From the NCBI GenBank assembly GCA_001298555.1, contig LJCW01000333.1, positions 1-47,184 on the forward strand: a DNA stretch of 47,184 nt, given 5' to 3'. Origin of the DNA: Actinobacteria bacterium OV450 (GTDB lineage Bacteria > Actinomycetota > Actinomycetes > Streptomycetales > Streptomycetaceae). The translations under genes and the position numbers were made by a program. Below the pieces are notes generated by a model that was not told the DNA's origin, ran no database searches, and saw only the letters and a list, made by a program, of their open reading frames with translations. Shown here one piece after another: positions 1 to 8,480 of this stretch (within the stretch, counting starts at the first letter, position 1; each line of letters opens with the position of its first letter).

Positions 1-392
1 CCGGGGGGCCGGGGGGGGCCGGGGACGGACGATCTCGCGGCCGGGCGGGGCCGGCACACCGTCCTGGCATGGCGCGCCGAGCGGTGCGGGAGCCGGCTGC
101 GGCCCGAGTGCTCGGCGCGGGCCCTCGGGCCGGCGTGCAGGCACCGCAGGCACCGCAGGCACCGTCCGGCGAGTCTCGCCCGTCGGCCCGCCGAGGGGCC
201 GGGGCGCACCCCCCGAATGGCTGGAGCGGGTCCGCCGGGTGTCCAGGGTCTGTGGGTGATCGCACCACCGCGTAGCCTGCCGGGCATACGGTCGACGTCA
301 GGCGAACGCCGTAGGAGAAGGCGGCGCCCCGCCCGGGTGGTGCGGGGCGCCGAAATGCGGGACAGAGCAGACGAGTGTGAGGCGGGGCGCCG
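1..392. other. Gene-free upstream region
   Basis: The first stretch is runs of G and C with no reading frame that looks like a protein. It ends just before the response regulator. I see no clear promoter or terminator. It may be the far end of the intergenic region of a gene outside the window. Confidence 0.5.
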
Positions 393-1076
393 GTGATCCG
401 GGTAGTGGTGGTGGACGACGAGGCGCTGGTGCGGTCCGGGTTCCGGATGATCCTGAACGCGTCCGACGGCATCGAGGTCGTGGCGACGGGGGACGGGGCG
501 GGGGCAGCCGATGTCGTCAGGCGTGAGCTGCCGGACGTCGTGCTCCTGGACATCCGCATGCCGGACGTGGACGGTCTGACCGTGCTGCGACAGATCCAGG
601 AACTGCCCGCGCCCCCGTACGTGGCGATGCTGACCACGTTCGACACCGACGAGTACATCCTGACCGCGCTGCGCTCGGGGGCCTCCGGCTTCCTGCTCAA
701 GGACACCGAGCCCGAACAGCTCGCCCAGCTGGTGCGCACCCTGGCCGCGGGCGGAGTGGTGATGTCGCCGAAGGCCTCCCGCGCGCTGCTGCGCAGCCAC
801 CCGGGGGCGGGAGCGCCCCAGGACGCGGACGTGGCCCGCGTCGGCCTGCTCAGCGAACGGGAGCGCGACGTCCTCGTCCTGGTGGCGGAGGGTCTGTCCA
901 ACGCGGACATCGGCACGCGCATCCATCTGAGCACGGGCACCGTCAAGGACCACGTCAGCTCGATCCTGACCAAACTGCGGGTCACCAGTCGGGTCCAGGC
1001 CGCGCTCTTGGCCGAGCGGTCCGGACTGCTCAGCCACAACGACGACGACGGCGCGACGCGGGAGACCGGACGATGA
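393..1076 (+). CDS. NarL/FixJ-family response regulator
   Basis: A 227-residue DNA-binding regulator that should be phosphorylated by the kinase encoded next to it. Residues 3-115 form a receiver domain: acidic pair D8/D9, phospho-acceptor D53 (in LLDIRMPDVDGL), T81/T82 and K103. Residues about 150-205 are a LuxR-type helix-turn-helix (LSERERDVLVLVAEGLSNAD, then TVKDHVSSIL). The start is GTG, with GAGG about ten bases upstream. Its stop overlaps the kinase start in an ATGA, so the two are translationally coupled. The layout is the usual one for Streptomyces NarL/DesK-type pairs. The signal and target genes cannot be inferred from the sequence. Confidence 0.95.
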   Translation: MIRVVVVDDEALVRSGFRMILNASDGIEVVATGDGAGAADVVRRELPDVVLLDIRMPDVDGLTVLRQIQELPAPPYVAMLTTFDTDEYILTALRSGASGFLLKDTEPEQLAQLVRTLAAGGVVMSPKASRALLRSHPGAGAPQDADVARVGLLSERERDVLVLVAEGLSNADIGTRIHLSTGTVKDHVSSILTKLRVTSRVQAALLAERSGLLSHNDDDGATRETGR

Positions 1077-2194
1077 GCACGGGAAGGGAGCTCTGGCGGC
1101 GCCTGCCGCCCTGGGCCGTGGACACGGCTCTGGTGGCGCTGGCCGGGCTCGACGCCTGGATCAACCTCTTCGGCGAGGGCGCCCCCGTGATGTGGGCCTG
1201 CGCCGCCGTGGGCTCGGCCGGACTGTTCCTGCGCAGGCGGTTCCCGCTGGCCGTCTTCCTGCTGACGCTGCCCATGACCCTGTTCATGGACGTGGCGGTC
1301 GCCCCGATCGTCGCCCTCTACACCTTGGCCACATCCACCCGCAACCGCCCCCTGCTGGCCGGCTGCGCCCTGCTGAACGCGGCCGCGGACACCCTCGCCT
1401 GGCCGCTGTCCCACACGTTCACCGGCGACCGTACCTGGACGCTCGTCCAGTTCGTCTACACCCTGGCCACAGCCGTGGCCCCCGTGCTGTTCGGCCAGCT
1501 CGTCCAGGCCAGGCGGGACGTGGCCCGCCAGCTCGTCGAGGTCGAGGAAGCCCGGGAACACGAGCGCGTCCTGCACGCCCAGAACGTCCTCGCCTGCGAA
1601 CGCGCCCAGCTGGCCCGCGAGATGCACGACGTCGTCTCCCACCAGGTCAGCCTCATCGCCGTCCAGGCCGGAGCCCTCCAGGTCGCCGCCAAGGACGCCG
1701 ACGCCCGCGAGGGCGCCCGCACCATCCGCGTCCTGAGCACCAAGACCCTCGACGAACTGCGCCACATGGTCACCCTGCTGCGCGCCTCCGGCGGCAAGGA
1801 AACCGAACTCACCCCCCAGCCCACCCTCGCCGACCTCCAGCAGCTCATCGCCAACAGCGGCATCGAGACCACGCTGACCGGCGAGTTGCCGCCACACATC
1901 AGCACGACCGCCCAGCGCACCGTCTACCGCACCGTCCAGGAGGCTCTCACCAACGTCCGCAAGCACGCCCCCGGCGCCCGCGCCGACGTACGCCTGTGGC
2001 ACGACGCGCGCCACTTCGGCGTCACCATCACCAACACCGCCCCCACCCGCCCGTCGGTCCCCCTGCCCAGCGCCCGCCACGGCCTCATCGGCCTGAGGGA
2101 ACGCGCCGAACTGCTCCACGGCACCCTCACCGCCGAACCCACTCCCCAGGGCGGATACGAGGTCGAGCTACGGGCCCCCGCCCGCCCCGCCTGA
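1073..2194 (+). CDS. Sensor histidine kinase (HisKA_3 / NarL-type)
   Basis: A 373-residue membrane kinase. Residues about 15-145 contain four or five hydrophobic segments with short loops, so there is no large outside sensor domain and the signal is probably sensed in or at the membrane. A short coiled linker leads to the HisKA_3 dimerisation motif REMHDVVSHQ with phospho-accepting H185. The ATPase domain follows, with an N-box around residue 293 (EALTNVRKHAP) and a glycine motif near the end (RHGLIGLRERAELL). It overlaps the upstream regulator gene by 4 bp. It should autophosphorylate and pass the phosphate to D53 of that regulator. Confidence 0.94.
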   Translation: MSTGRELWRRLPPWAVDTALVALAGLDAWINLFGEGAPVMWACAAVGSAGLFLRRRFPLAVFLLTLPMTLFMDVAVAPIVALYTLATSTRNRPLLAGCALLNAAADTLAWPLSHTFTGDRTWTLVQFVYTLATAVAPVLFGQLVQARRDVARQLVEVEEAREHERVLHAQNVLACERAQLAREMHDVVSHQVSLIAVQAGALQVAAKDADAREGARTIRVLSTKTLDELRHMVTLLRASGGKETELTPQPTLADLQQLIANSGIETTLTGELPPHISTTAQRTVYRTVQEALTNVRKHAPGARADVRLWHDARHFGVTITNTAPTRPSVPLPSARHGLIGLRERAELLHGTLTAEPTPQGGYEVELRAPARPA

Positions 2195-2830
2195 AACCGC
2201 CCCCGCACTGCGCACCCAACCAGCCGGTTCCGAGTCGGCGATGCTCCACTTCTACGGCCCTCGGGACGCCGCCACGGTCGTGTACCTCTCGCCCGGGCGT
2301 CAGAGGTCTCCCGGGGCGGGAGCGGGAGCGCCGCCCGCGGTCTGACTCGACCGTCGCGACGGCCGTCACCCTCCAAGGCGGTCCCGCTCGGCCTTGTGCG
2401 ATGCGGAAGGGCCTTGTCCCGACCGGTCACACAGCCTCGTTCGCCCGGGGACTTCCACCGCCCGGGTCAGGCCGCTCTTTTGTGCCTGATCGTCCCCGCT
2501 GTTGTTCCCATTCAGGCGCCGCCTCCGGTTCTTCGCAGCGCCGACGGCCGACGTCGGCGTCGTGGTGGATCGGCAGCCACACGGTCGGCCGACGGTCTCC
2601 TGACACAGGGCCTCGTAGGCGGGCGGTCCGAGCATGTCGTGCCACGTGGGCCTCTTGGGGTCGCGCCAGGAGACGGTGCTCTCGCGAGGTGTGACGCCCG
2701 CGAACACAGGCCTGAGCTGGATGTGACCGTGGCTCCGGGCGAAACAGGTCAGCTCATGTGTGAGCCCGGCCGCATTGAGGTCGGCCAGGCTCGGTGGTCA
2801 CATCTTGTACGGGAAACAGCGGGCGGGCGG
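2195..2830. other. Gene-poor region, possible decayed reading frame
   Basis: No convincing gene. On the minus strand, about 2707 down to 2580, a stretch with protein-like composition (TVSWRDPKRPTWHDMLGPPA and onward) loses its character after about 40 residues. It could be the start of a lost gene. I do not recognise the family. Confidence 0.35.
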
Positions 2831-3031
2831 CTACCAGCCCTGCCAGGCCGGGGCGGCGTAGCGGGATGCGCGTCGCTTGCGGGCTACGAGCCCGAGGAAC
2901 GTGGCTCCCGAGGCGAGGGTCGCAAGGAACGAAACCAGCATCGCCAGCAGCAGGGCGCACCCGACGAGCAGGCCCAGCGCGACGGCCGCTAGCAGGCCCA
3001 GGAACAAGAAGACGACCAAGGCGATGATCAT
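2831..3031 (-). CDS. Small membrane protein, unknown function
   Basis: A 66-residue protein beginning MIIALVVFLFLGLLAAVALG. Almost all of residues 1-50 is hydrophobic, giving two closely spaced membrane helices, followed by a basic tail (ARKRRASRYAAP) that should sit in the cytoplasm by the positive-inside rule. I chose the ATG at 3031 because GGGAGG lies ten bases upstream; an in-frame start ten residues earlier has no such site. It stands alone. I recognise no family. It could be a small transporter-like or stress membrane peptide, but nothing in the sequence shows which. Confidence 0.6.
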   Translation of the reverse strand: MIIALVVFLFLGLLAAVALGLLVGCALLLAMLVSFLATLASGATFLGLVARKRRASRYAAPAWQGW

Positions 3032-3315
3032 GTCGTAAAGACCTCCCGATCTCATGGCCAACTCGTGCCGAAGGCAGACGGATCGACGTCCCCCCGGTCC
3101 GGCAGGCCCTTCAACGTCATGCTGTCAGATTTTCTGAACACGTTCAATGCGACTCGTGGGCGACCTCCACGAACACGCGGACCCAGGCCGTCTCGCCGCC
3201 TTCAGCCAGAAGGTCGCCCGACAACAGTGGAGACACCCTGAGGGGCACCCCACGGCGCGGAGGAACGGGAAGCCCTCGCCGCACTGCGTCGGCGCACCTG
3301 ACCCGCTGTCACTGA

Positions 3316-3335
3316 GAGCCTGGTGATCAAGGGCT
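3316..3335 (+). repeat. Left inverted end of the IS5-like element
   Basis: Pairs with 5024-5043 in inverse orientation. The outermost 14 bp match exactly and 19 of 20 bp match overall. TGA lies just outside on both sides. Confidence 0.72.
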
Positions 3336-3445
3336 AGTCAGTGCGGGGTGCCTCGCTCTGGCGGGTGATCGTTTCCCTGTGGTGGGTGCCGAGGAGGGTT
3401 ACGGAGAAGCATCGAGATGGTTCCGAGTGGACGTGGGAGGTCTCG

Positions 3446-3997
3446 ATGGTGTCCGTGATGTCGTTGATGGCGGCGAAGGCCGAGTTGGCGCGGGGGAAGG
3501 CGACGGAGTGGCAGTCGCTGCTCGTGGAGGCCCAGGAGCAGGTGGATCACTGGCTGGCGGAGGCTGTGGCGGAAGAGGACGCGGTGCGCCGGTTGCGCCT
3601 TGCGCTCGAGGAGCGTGCGGAACTGGCCGAGGTGGCGGCCTCGTTGAGCCTGGTCGTGATGGAGGTCGACGAGGTGGCCGACGCGGTCGGTGCTCTCGCG
3701 CCGGTCCGGGCAGCGGAGCCGAGGGCGGCCGGGGGGCCTGTACTGACGGTGGCTGGGCCGATCGCCGTGTGGGAGCCGGGACGGGACGAGGAGGTGCTGC
3801 CAGAGATGTATCGGGCGGCGCTGGCGGTCGTGCGGGAGTCGCAGGGGGCGGTGATGGCCCGGCAGGTGGCCGAGCGGCTGGGCTGGGAGACGACTCCGGC
3901 ACGTCAGCAGCGGGCACGGGATGTGTGTTCCCGGCTCGCGGACCGGGGATGGATCGTGAAGCGGGGGGATGGGAAGTTCACCAGGCTGCCCGGCTGA
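3446..3997 (+). CDS. Hypothetical protein with winged-helix-like C-terminus (IS passenger)
   Basis: A 183-residue soluble protein inside the IS5-like element. Residues about 5-75 are rich in A, E, L and R and should form a long coiled coil (WQSLLVEAQEQVDHWLAEAV). A linker follows, and residues about 120-183 look like a winged helix: a helix ending AVVRESQGAVMARQVAERLG, then ARQQRARDVCSRLADRGWIV and a short KRGDGKFTRL wing. The start at 3446 has GGAGG five bases upstream; GTG at 3449 is an alternative. Its end overlaps the transposase gene tail to tail. It may bind DNA and affect transposition or host genes, but that is inference. I recognise no named family. Confidence 0.65.
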   Translation: MVSVMSLMAAKAELARGKATEWQSLLVEAQEQVDHWLAEAVAEEDAVRRLRLALEERAELAEVAASLSLVVMEVDEVADAVGALAPVRAAEPRAAGGPVLTVAGPIAVWEPGRDEEVLPEMYRAALAVVRESQGAVMARQVAERLGWETTPARQQRARDVCSRLADRGWIVKRGDGKFTRLPG

Positions 3998-4928
3998 CGC
4001 CGCGGTTGCCGCGGTCGGCAGGGCCGGCGAGGCGGCGGCTCATCTGGATGCCCGCGGCGAGCAGGACGAACGCGGCGTGATGGTCGGGGCGGCGTTCGTA
4101 GTCACGCACGCAGCGGCGCCGCCGGGTGATCCACGCGAGTGATCGTTCCACGATCCACCGCTTCGCGATGACCTTGAAACCGTGGCCCTTGCGGCGGCCG
4201 GGGTGGTCGGGGATCTCCAGGTCCAGGCCGAGGGTGCGTAGGGCCCAGGGGGCGAGTTCGCCGTCGTAGCCGTGATCCGCCCAGACCTTGGTGACCTGCC
4301 TGAACAGCAGGGTGAGGCGGTGGAAGAGAGCCATCGCGGCGGTCCGGTCGTTCATGTCGGCGCCGGTGACAGCGACCAGCAGGACCAGGCCGAGGGTGTC
4401 GACGACGATATGCCGCTTGCGGCCGTTGACCTGCTTGCCGCCGTCGAAGCCCCGGCTCGCGGCGCCGACGGTCTCGGCCGCCTTCACGGACTGCGCGTCG
4501 ATGATCGCGGCGGTCGGCTGCTCGGACCGGCCTACCTTCACCCGGATCTTCTTCACCAGCGCGCAGTGGATCTGCGCGAACACGTTCTGACGCACCCAGC
4601 GGCGGAAGAAGTCGAAAACCTTGCGCGGCGGCGGGAACGGTTCGGGCAGCGCCCGCCACTTGCCGCCGTTGTCGGCGAGATAACGCAGTGCGTCCAACAT
4701 CCGCCGATGGCAGTACTCCTCGGGCCGGCCCCCGCGCCCCTCCAGCCACGGTGGCGACGGGATCACACCGCGCACCTCATCCCACTCGGTGTCGGTCATG
4801 TCCGTCTCGAAGGCACGCTCGTGCTCGGGCTCCCAGGACGGAACGTTCCCGAAACGGCACGGCAGACACGCGCACGTGCGGGTGGTGAAGTTGGCGGCGG
4901 GCACGGCGAGTTGGTAGAACTGCAGCAC
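3978..4928 (-). CDS. IS5-family transposase
   Basis: A full-length transposase of 316 residues. After an N-terminal region with a short Cys-containing segment (CACLPC) comes the N-terminal helical domain (MTDTEWDEVRGVIP, then RMLDALRYLADNGGKWRALP), typical of IS5-group enzymes. The DDE catalytic residues appear in AAIIDAQSVKAAE (first D), KVWADHGYDGELAP (second D) and RWIVERSLAWITRRRR (E). The start is GTG at 4928, preceded by GGAGG at good spacing; MTDTEW further in is an alternative. No stop or frameshift interrupts it, so it may still be active. It cuts and pastes the element bounded at 3316 and 5043. Confidence 0.92.
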   Translation of the reverse strand: MLQFYQLAVPAANFTTRTCACLPCRFGNVPSWEPEHERAFETDMTDTEWDEVRGVIPSPPWLEGRGGRPEEYCHRRMLDALRYLADNGGKWRALPEPFPPPRKVFDFFRRWVRQNVFAQIHCALVKKIRVKVGRSEQPTAAIIDAQSVKAAETVGAASRGFDGGKQVNGRKRHIVVDTLGLVLLVAVTGADMNDRTAAMALFHRLTLLFRQVTKVWADHGYDGELAPWALRTLGLDLEIPDHPGRRKGHGFKVIAKRWIVERSLAWITRRRRCVRDYERRPDHHAAFVLLAAGIQMSRRLAGPADRGNRGVSRAAW

Positions 4929-5023
4929 AGGGGTCCTCCGGAGTGTTTCGTCGCAACGAATAACTCTCCAGAGGGCCCCTTCTCTTATGCCTCACGAACC
5001 GAGAACTCCCACCCGAACACCAG

Positions 5024-5043
5024 AGCCCCTGATCACCAGGCTC
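5024..5043 (-). repeat. Right inverted end of the IS5-like element
   Basis: Inverse partner of 3316-3335. It lies about 95 bp upstream of the transposase start, leaving room for the transposase promoter. TGA follows immediately outside. Confidence 0.72.
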
Positions 5044-5380
5044 TGACAGCAGCCACTGCCACGAATCCGACACATCGCACCTGCACCTTTGAGTCCGTCG
5101 CGCGCACGGATGGCACCGTCGACGCCCCGCGCTACCCCGCTGGCCACGTCGACGCCCTGCCCCGAGCACACACCGAGGTCGACTCGGCGCAGCTGCGCCG
5201 AGTCGGCGAGGGCCGGCGGTCTCCCACCGCCGGACTTCGTACAGGGCCACCGCCATGCCGAGACACGACCCCGGCGCGGCCGTTGGGGTCCGCGGGGAGA
5301 GCCACGGCGCTCTTGTGGGTGAAGTGGTCCACCTGATCGGATGACAGACCTTCCTGGGAACGCTGAGGGCCGGTAGAACC
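5044..5380. other. Region right of the IS5-like element, no gene seen
   Basis: Open frames here do not have protein-like composition on either strand. It is the flank of the insertion site and may include the promoter of the secreted protein that follows. I see no clear control element. Confidence 0.4.
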
Positions 5381-5803
5381 ATGCCCCTGATGATCACCCT
5401 CGCCCGAGGCGCCGCCGCGTTCGCCCTGGCCCTCGCTCCCCTCTCGCTTCCCGCCACCACCCACGCAGCGCCGGCCAACCAGCTGGCACAGCGCATTGCA
5501 CTCACGAACCCGGACAACGGCCGATCCGTGACCGCGAGTCCGGGTGATGACATTGAAGTCCGGCTCACCGCCTCCCACGAAAACGGACTCACCTGGACCT
5601 GGAGCACCCCGACGTCCAGCGACTCCACGGTGCTCCGGCGGACGACGGGACGCACGGCGCCGAGCGGTGACGCATCAGCCACCTTCCACACGGAACACGA
5701 AGGCACCGCGACCATCACCGCGCAGCGACGCTGCCGCCCCGACGCAGGCCGGGTCTGCCCCCTGGTAGTCACGCCGTGGAAGGTCACGCTCGAAGCGCAG
5801 TAA
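5381..5803 (+). CDS. Secreted protein, possible I42 (chagasin)-like protease inhibitor
   Basis: A 140-residue exported protein. Residues 1-30 form a Sec signal peptide (hydrophobic LARGAAAFALALAPLSLP, cleavage after a THAAPA-like site). The mature part is about 110 residues of beta strands: a NPDNGRSV loop, GLTWTWSTP, a GDASATF segment, a pair of cysteines around RRCRPDAGRVCP, and a closing PWKVTLEAQ. This order resembles the immunoglobulin-like I42 inhibitors of cysteine proteases, whose loops include an NP..G motif and an RPW motif. The canonical residues are only partly present, so the assignment is tentative. The ATG three codons downstream is also possible. Confidence 0.6.
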   Translation: MPLMITLARGAAAFALALAPLSLPATTHAAPANQLAQRIALTNPDNGRSVTASPGDDIEVRLTASHENGLTWTWSTPTSSDSTVLRRTTGRTAPSGDASATFHTEHEGTATITAQRRCRPDAGRVCPLVVTPWKVTLEAQ

Positions 5804-6200
5804 TCCCCCCTCGTAGCACTCCTCCCGCAGCCGGGCACATCAACCGCCGGCGGCTCCACCCTGATCACCCGGCATCGCTCTCTCCAGCAACATCCGGATG
5901 AAGGACATCCCCGTCCAGCGCGAATGCCCACCGGGGCGCCGCTGACCAGCCGACCGCCTCGGCGGCCGCATCCGCCCTGCCCGGCGGCTGACCCTGCAAG
6001 CGGCGAGGACCGCCGGAGCCGGCCGGTGCCCGGCGTGAAGCCCAAGCCCGAGGAAGGCGATGGCGCGGCCGATCCGTACTCCCGCCCCGCACCGGCCCGT
6101 TCCTGGACGTGCCCGATCGCCCGCCACCGCCCGCCCCCATCGCGCTGCTCCTCCGCAAACGGACGCCCCCTGTCGAAGCGCGGATCAGCCGAAGCCGACT
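5804..6200. other. Intergenic region, no gene seen
   Basis: No frame with protein-like composition and a ribosome binding site. It lies between two genes that converge, so a terminator is expected, but I could not identify a clean stem. Confidence 0.4.
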
Positions 6201-6623
6201 CTAGGGACTGACGCGGCTGATCTGGGCAAGGACTTCTTGAAGTCGGCGGACGGCATCTTCCGCCTCCGTGTAATCCTCAGGGCTCGCGAGAACGGTGCCG
6301 AAGGTGCCTCCACGCTCGGCAGGCAGGGCACGCCAGTGCAGGACTGGCTCCAGCGCGTTCAGAGCACCGGAGAGAAACCAGGCCAGACGGCCGTGAGTAC
6401 GCGCCAGGGCGACCGCCATGACAGCGAGCGTTTCCCGCAGGTGTTCCAGCCGCTTGATCTGCGGCAGCGCCTCCTGCAAGCCCGGCGGGCCGACGACGTC
6501 ACGCAGGCCGGCCTCAGCCTCAAGAGCGAGTGCGCAGTCGCCCGGCGTCACCTCCCACACCTGGTCCTGGATCTGCTGTTCGGCTTCCTCGGCCAGCACT
6601 GCCACGATTCTCCGCATGTCCAT
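6201..6623 (-). CDS. Hypothetical protein
   Basis: A 140-residue soluble protein, mainly helical by composition (RIVAVLAEEAEQQIQDQVW, then LQEALPQIKRLEHLRETLAV). It has one tryptophan-rich turn (LARTHGRLAWFLSGALNALE) and a C-terminal helix (AEDAVRRLQEVLAQISRV). The start is uncertain: ATG at 6623, ATG at 6617 and GTG at 6632 are all in frame and none has a strong Shine-Dalgarno sequence. It looks like a real protein but I do not recognise a family and the neighbours give no hint. Confidence 0.55.
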   Translation of the reverse strand: MDMRRIVAVLAEEAEQQIQDQVWEVTPGDCALALEAEAGLRDVVGPPGLQEALPQIKRLEHLRETLAVMAVALARTHGRLAWFLSGALNALEPVLHWRALPAERGGTFGTVLASPEDYTEAEDAVRRLQEVLAQISRVSP

Positions 6624-6822
6624 GCGGAGCACTCTAATGAACGGGGCGCGCCGCCCCGATACGGCTTCACTCGACGCCTGACCAGTGGTGAGCCGGCCAC
6701 CGCCCCGGCTATCGGGGGGGTTTCCCGGACGCGACCAGCGAGCGGACCACCAAGGAATCGAACGATCACAGCGGTACCTCTATCCCGGCGGGAACCTCTC
6801 CCCCCTTCCTACTGGGCAGGGC

Positions 6823-6905
6823 GTGGCGGCGGTCCGGCCGATCCGCGACGAGATCGAGCGGCGCATCCGCGGCCTGCTCGTCGAACTCGGCATGCCGGAA
6901 CGTAA
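6823..6905 (+). pseudogene. C-terminal fragment of an arsenate reductase / low-MW phosphatase
   Basis: The plus-strand frame reads VAAVRPIRDEIERRIRGLLV followed by ELGMP. This closely resembles the last 25 residues of actinobacterial thioredoxin-linked arsenate reductases of the low-molecular-weight phosphatase fold. The catalytic CX5R loop and the rest of the enzyme are absent upstream, where the frame turns to non-coding sequence. It is therefore a remnant, probably left by a deletion. Family match is from memory of the motif. Confidence 0.5.
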
Positions 6906-6927
6906 AGGTCGGTCCCCACTGGTGGGT

Positions 6928-7812
6928 TCACTCAGCTCGCGGATGGATCCAGGCGGCAAGCCGCTCGTGCTCGTCAGCAGCCTGCGCGAATCCCGCCTGG
7001 AAGGCAGGAGCCCATGCCGCGAGATCGCTCGGGTCGGTACCGAAGGCACGAACCGAGGTCTCGTCCGGAGCAACGGCGAGCACGGACTGCGTGCCCAGTG
7101 CGAAATGCGCCTGCTGGTGCGGCTCTCGCGGGTGCTGATGCGCCAGTGGTTCGACAATGAGGACCCTCTGGGCCCCGCGGGCCAGGTCGGCGTTGGTGCC
7201 CTCGCGCAGTGCGCCGTCCATGTAGTGCCGGTCACCGACCGCGACCGGTGAGGCCGTGCCGGGGAAGGCGCTGCTCGCTGCAACGGCGTGAACCAGCGGC
7301 ACGCCGCTGTCGCGGTCCCAGACCACGGGCTTGCCGCTCGCCACGTCCACGGCCGTTATCAGAAGATGCCGTTCGGGCCAGGCCTCGGTGCCGATCAGCT
7401 CGCGACGAACAGCGAGCAGCGCCTGCTGCGCGCGCGGTTCGGCCGTCTCCAGAGCGATCCGCCCCACACGGCGCCGGACCTCGTCCGGCGCCAGGCCCGG
7501 CGTTCCGAGCACGGCGAACACCTCGCCCGTCCGTCCCGGGTCCGGCCCGGCGGGTCGGGGGCGAGCACCGGTCAGTGGGTTGGCGAGGCGGCCCAGGCCA
7601 TCCTCGGCGCCGAGCGCCGCCGCCACGATCGCACCTGCCGAGGTGCCCACGATCATGTCTGCCTCGCTCAGATCCACACCCTTGTGACGCAGATCGTGGG
7701 CCAGCCCGGCCGTCCAGGCCGTGCCGGCGGGGCCGCCCGGGCCGAGCACGAGCGCGCGGCCGATCGGGTACCCGGTTTCTTCCTGTTGGGCGACGTTCGG
7801 CATACGAATCAC
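6928..7812 (-). CDS. Patatin-like phospholipase
   Basis: A 294-residue serine hydrolase of the patatin/RssA type. It has the oxyanion-hole glycines (LGPGGPAGTAW, residues 23-33), the nucleophile elbow GTSAG with S58, and later a DGALREGTNADL segment carrying the aspartate of the Ser-Asp dyad. It should hydrolyse acyl esters of lipids in the cytoplasm; the physiological substrate is unknown. There is no signal peptide. The GTG start overlaps the stop of the upstream VOC gene in GTGA, so the two are coupled and share the MerR-type promoter at 8285-8315. Confidence 0.88.
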   Translation of the reverse strand: MIRMPNVAQQEETGYPIGRALVLGPGGPAGTAWTAGLAHDLRHKGVDLSEADMIVGTSAGAIVAAALGAEDGLGRLANPLTGARPRPAGPDPGRTGEVFAVLGTPGLAPDEVRRRVGRIALETAEPRAQQALLAVRRELIGTEAWPERHLLITAVDVASGKPVVWDRDSGVPLVHAVAASSAFPGTASPVAVGDRHYMDGALREGTNADLARGAQRVLIVEPLAHQHPREPHQQAHFALGTQSVLAVAPDETSVRAFGTDPSDLAAWAPAFQAGFAQAADEHERLAAWIHPRAE

Positions 7813-8231
7813 GCCGCCACGGTCGGAGTAAGGAAGATCCAGACGTGGCCGAACGGGTCGCGCAGCATCGACTGCCGCGCACCGTAGGGCATGTCAGTCG
7901 GCGCGGTGAGCAGCTCGGCGCCCCTGTTCACAGCCGTCGTGGTCAGGCCGTCCACGTCCGGCACGTACACGTGCAACGCAACCGACGCTCCCACCCGGTC
8001 CGGAATCGAGAACGGGACGTCGACGTCACCGAGCATGAGTGTGGAACCGTGGATAGCGACCTCGGCATGCACGATCCGCCCGGCGTCGCCTTCGAGCCGG
8101 AAGAGCTCGACGGCGCCGAACGCCTGCGCGTAGAACTCGATCGCCGCGGCGGCGCCGTCGACCATGATGTGCGGGATCACCGCATTGCGGTAGTGATCGG
8201 GGATTTCGATCTGGGCTGTGTTCTGGGTCAC
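7809..8231 (-). CDS. VOC (glyoxalase/bleomycin-resistance) family protein
   Basis: A 140-residue vicinal-oxygen-chelate protein of the PhnB-like type. It has two babab repeats: one begins NAVIPHIMVDGAAAAIEFYA and the second ASVALHVYVPDVDGLTTTAV, ending RQSMLRDPFGHVWIFLTP. Members bind a metal and act as isomerases, dioxygenases or drug-binding resistance proteins; the sequence does not say which. It is first in a two-gene operon with the patatin-like gene. The promoter lies 54-84 bases upstream and has the spacing typical of MerR-family control. Confidence 0.9.
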   Translation of the reverse strand: MTQNTAQIEIPDHYRNAVIPHIMVDGAAAAIEFYAQAFGAVELFRLEGDAGRIVHAEVAIHGSTLMLGDVDVPFSIPDRVGASVALHVYVPDVDGLTTTAVNRGAELLTAPTDMPYGARQSMLRDPFGHVWIFLTPTVAA

Positions 8232-8284
8232 TGCGAGCCTCCCTGAAGGTCAGCGCCTGGGTCGGTCACCGCGGCTCTGGAAGG

Positions 8285-8315
8285 AACCTAGAAACCCAAG
8301 TTTGGTTGAGGTCAA
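8285..8315 (-). promoter_or_regulatory. MerR-type promoter of the VOC-patatin operon
   Basis: On the minus strand TTGACC (8310-8315) and TAGGTT (8285-8290) are separated by exactly 19 bp. The spacer contains the imperfect dyad AACCAAACTTGGGTT. A long 19-bp spacer spanned by a dyad is the hallmark of promoters twisted open by MerR-family activators. The predicted transcript would start near 8278, about 45 bp before the VOC gene. No MerR gene is in the window. Confidence 0.6.
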
Positions 8316-8480
8316 GCAGGTGATCTGAACGTGCCCGCTTGCAGGCCACCTGTAGTCCATTCGGATCGGAATGTCCGCGCTGGCCCCAGGCACGCGCATC
8401 CCCGAACTCCACCGTCCACCAATCCCGCTCCACCAGCTCAGCCCGGCTCTCCAGCCGAACGCCGAACCTGGAGGCCCCTC

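Larger units (their letters stand above)
3316..5043 (-). mobile_element. IS5-family-like insertion element with a passenger gene
   Basis: A unit of about 1.73 kb bounded by inverted ends. The left end reads GAGCCTGGTGATCA (3316-3329) and the right end TGATCACCAGGCTC (5030-5043). The match continues inward with one mismatch over about 20 bp. Both ends are flanked by TGA (3313-3315 and 5044-5046), which fits a 3-bp target duplication of the TNA kind known in some IS5 subgroups. Inside are the transposase on the minus strand and a second gene on the plus strand whose last 20 bp overlap the transposase end. The boundaries are read directly from the sequence; the subgroup is inference. Confidence 0.7.

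Noticed and set aside
69..275. 68-residue frame at the left end
   Set aside because: It has no ribosome site and its composition is that of GC-rich non-coding sequence.
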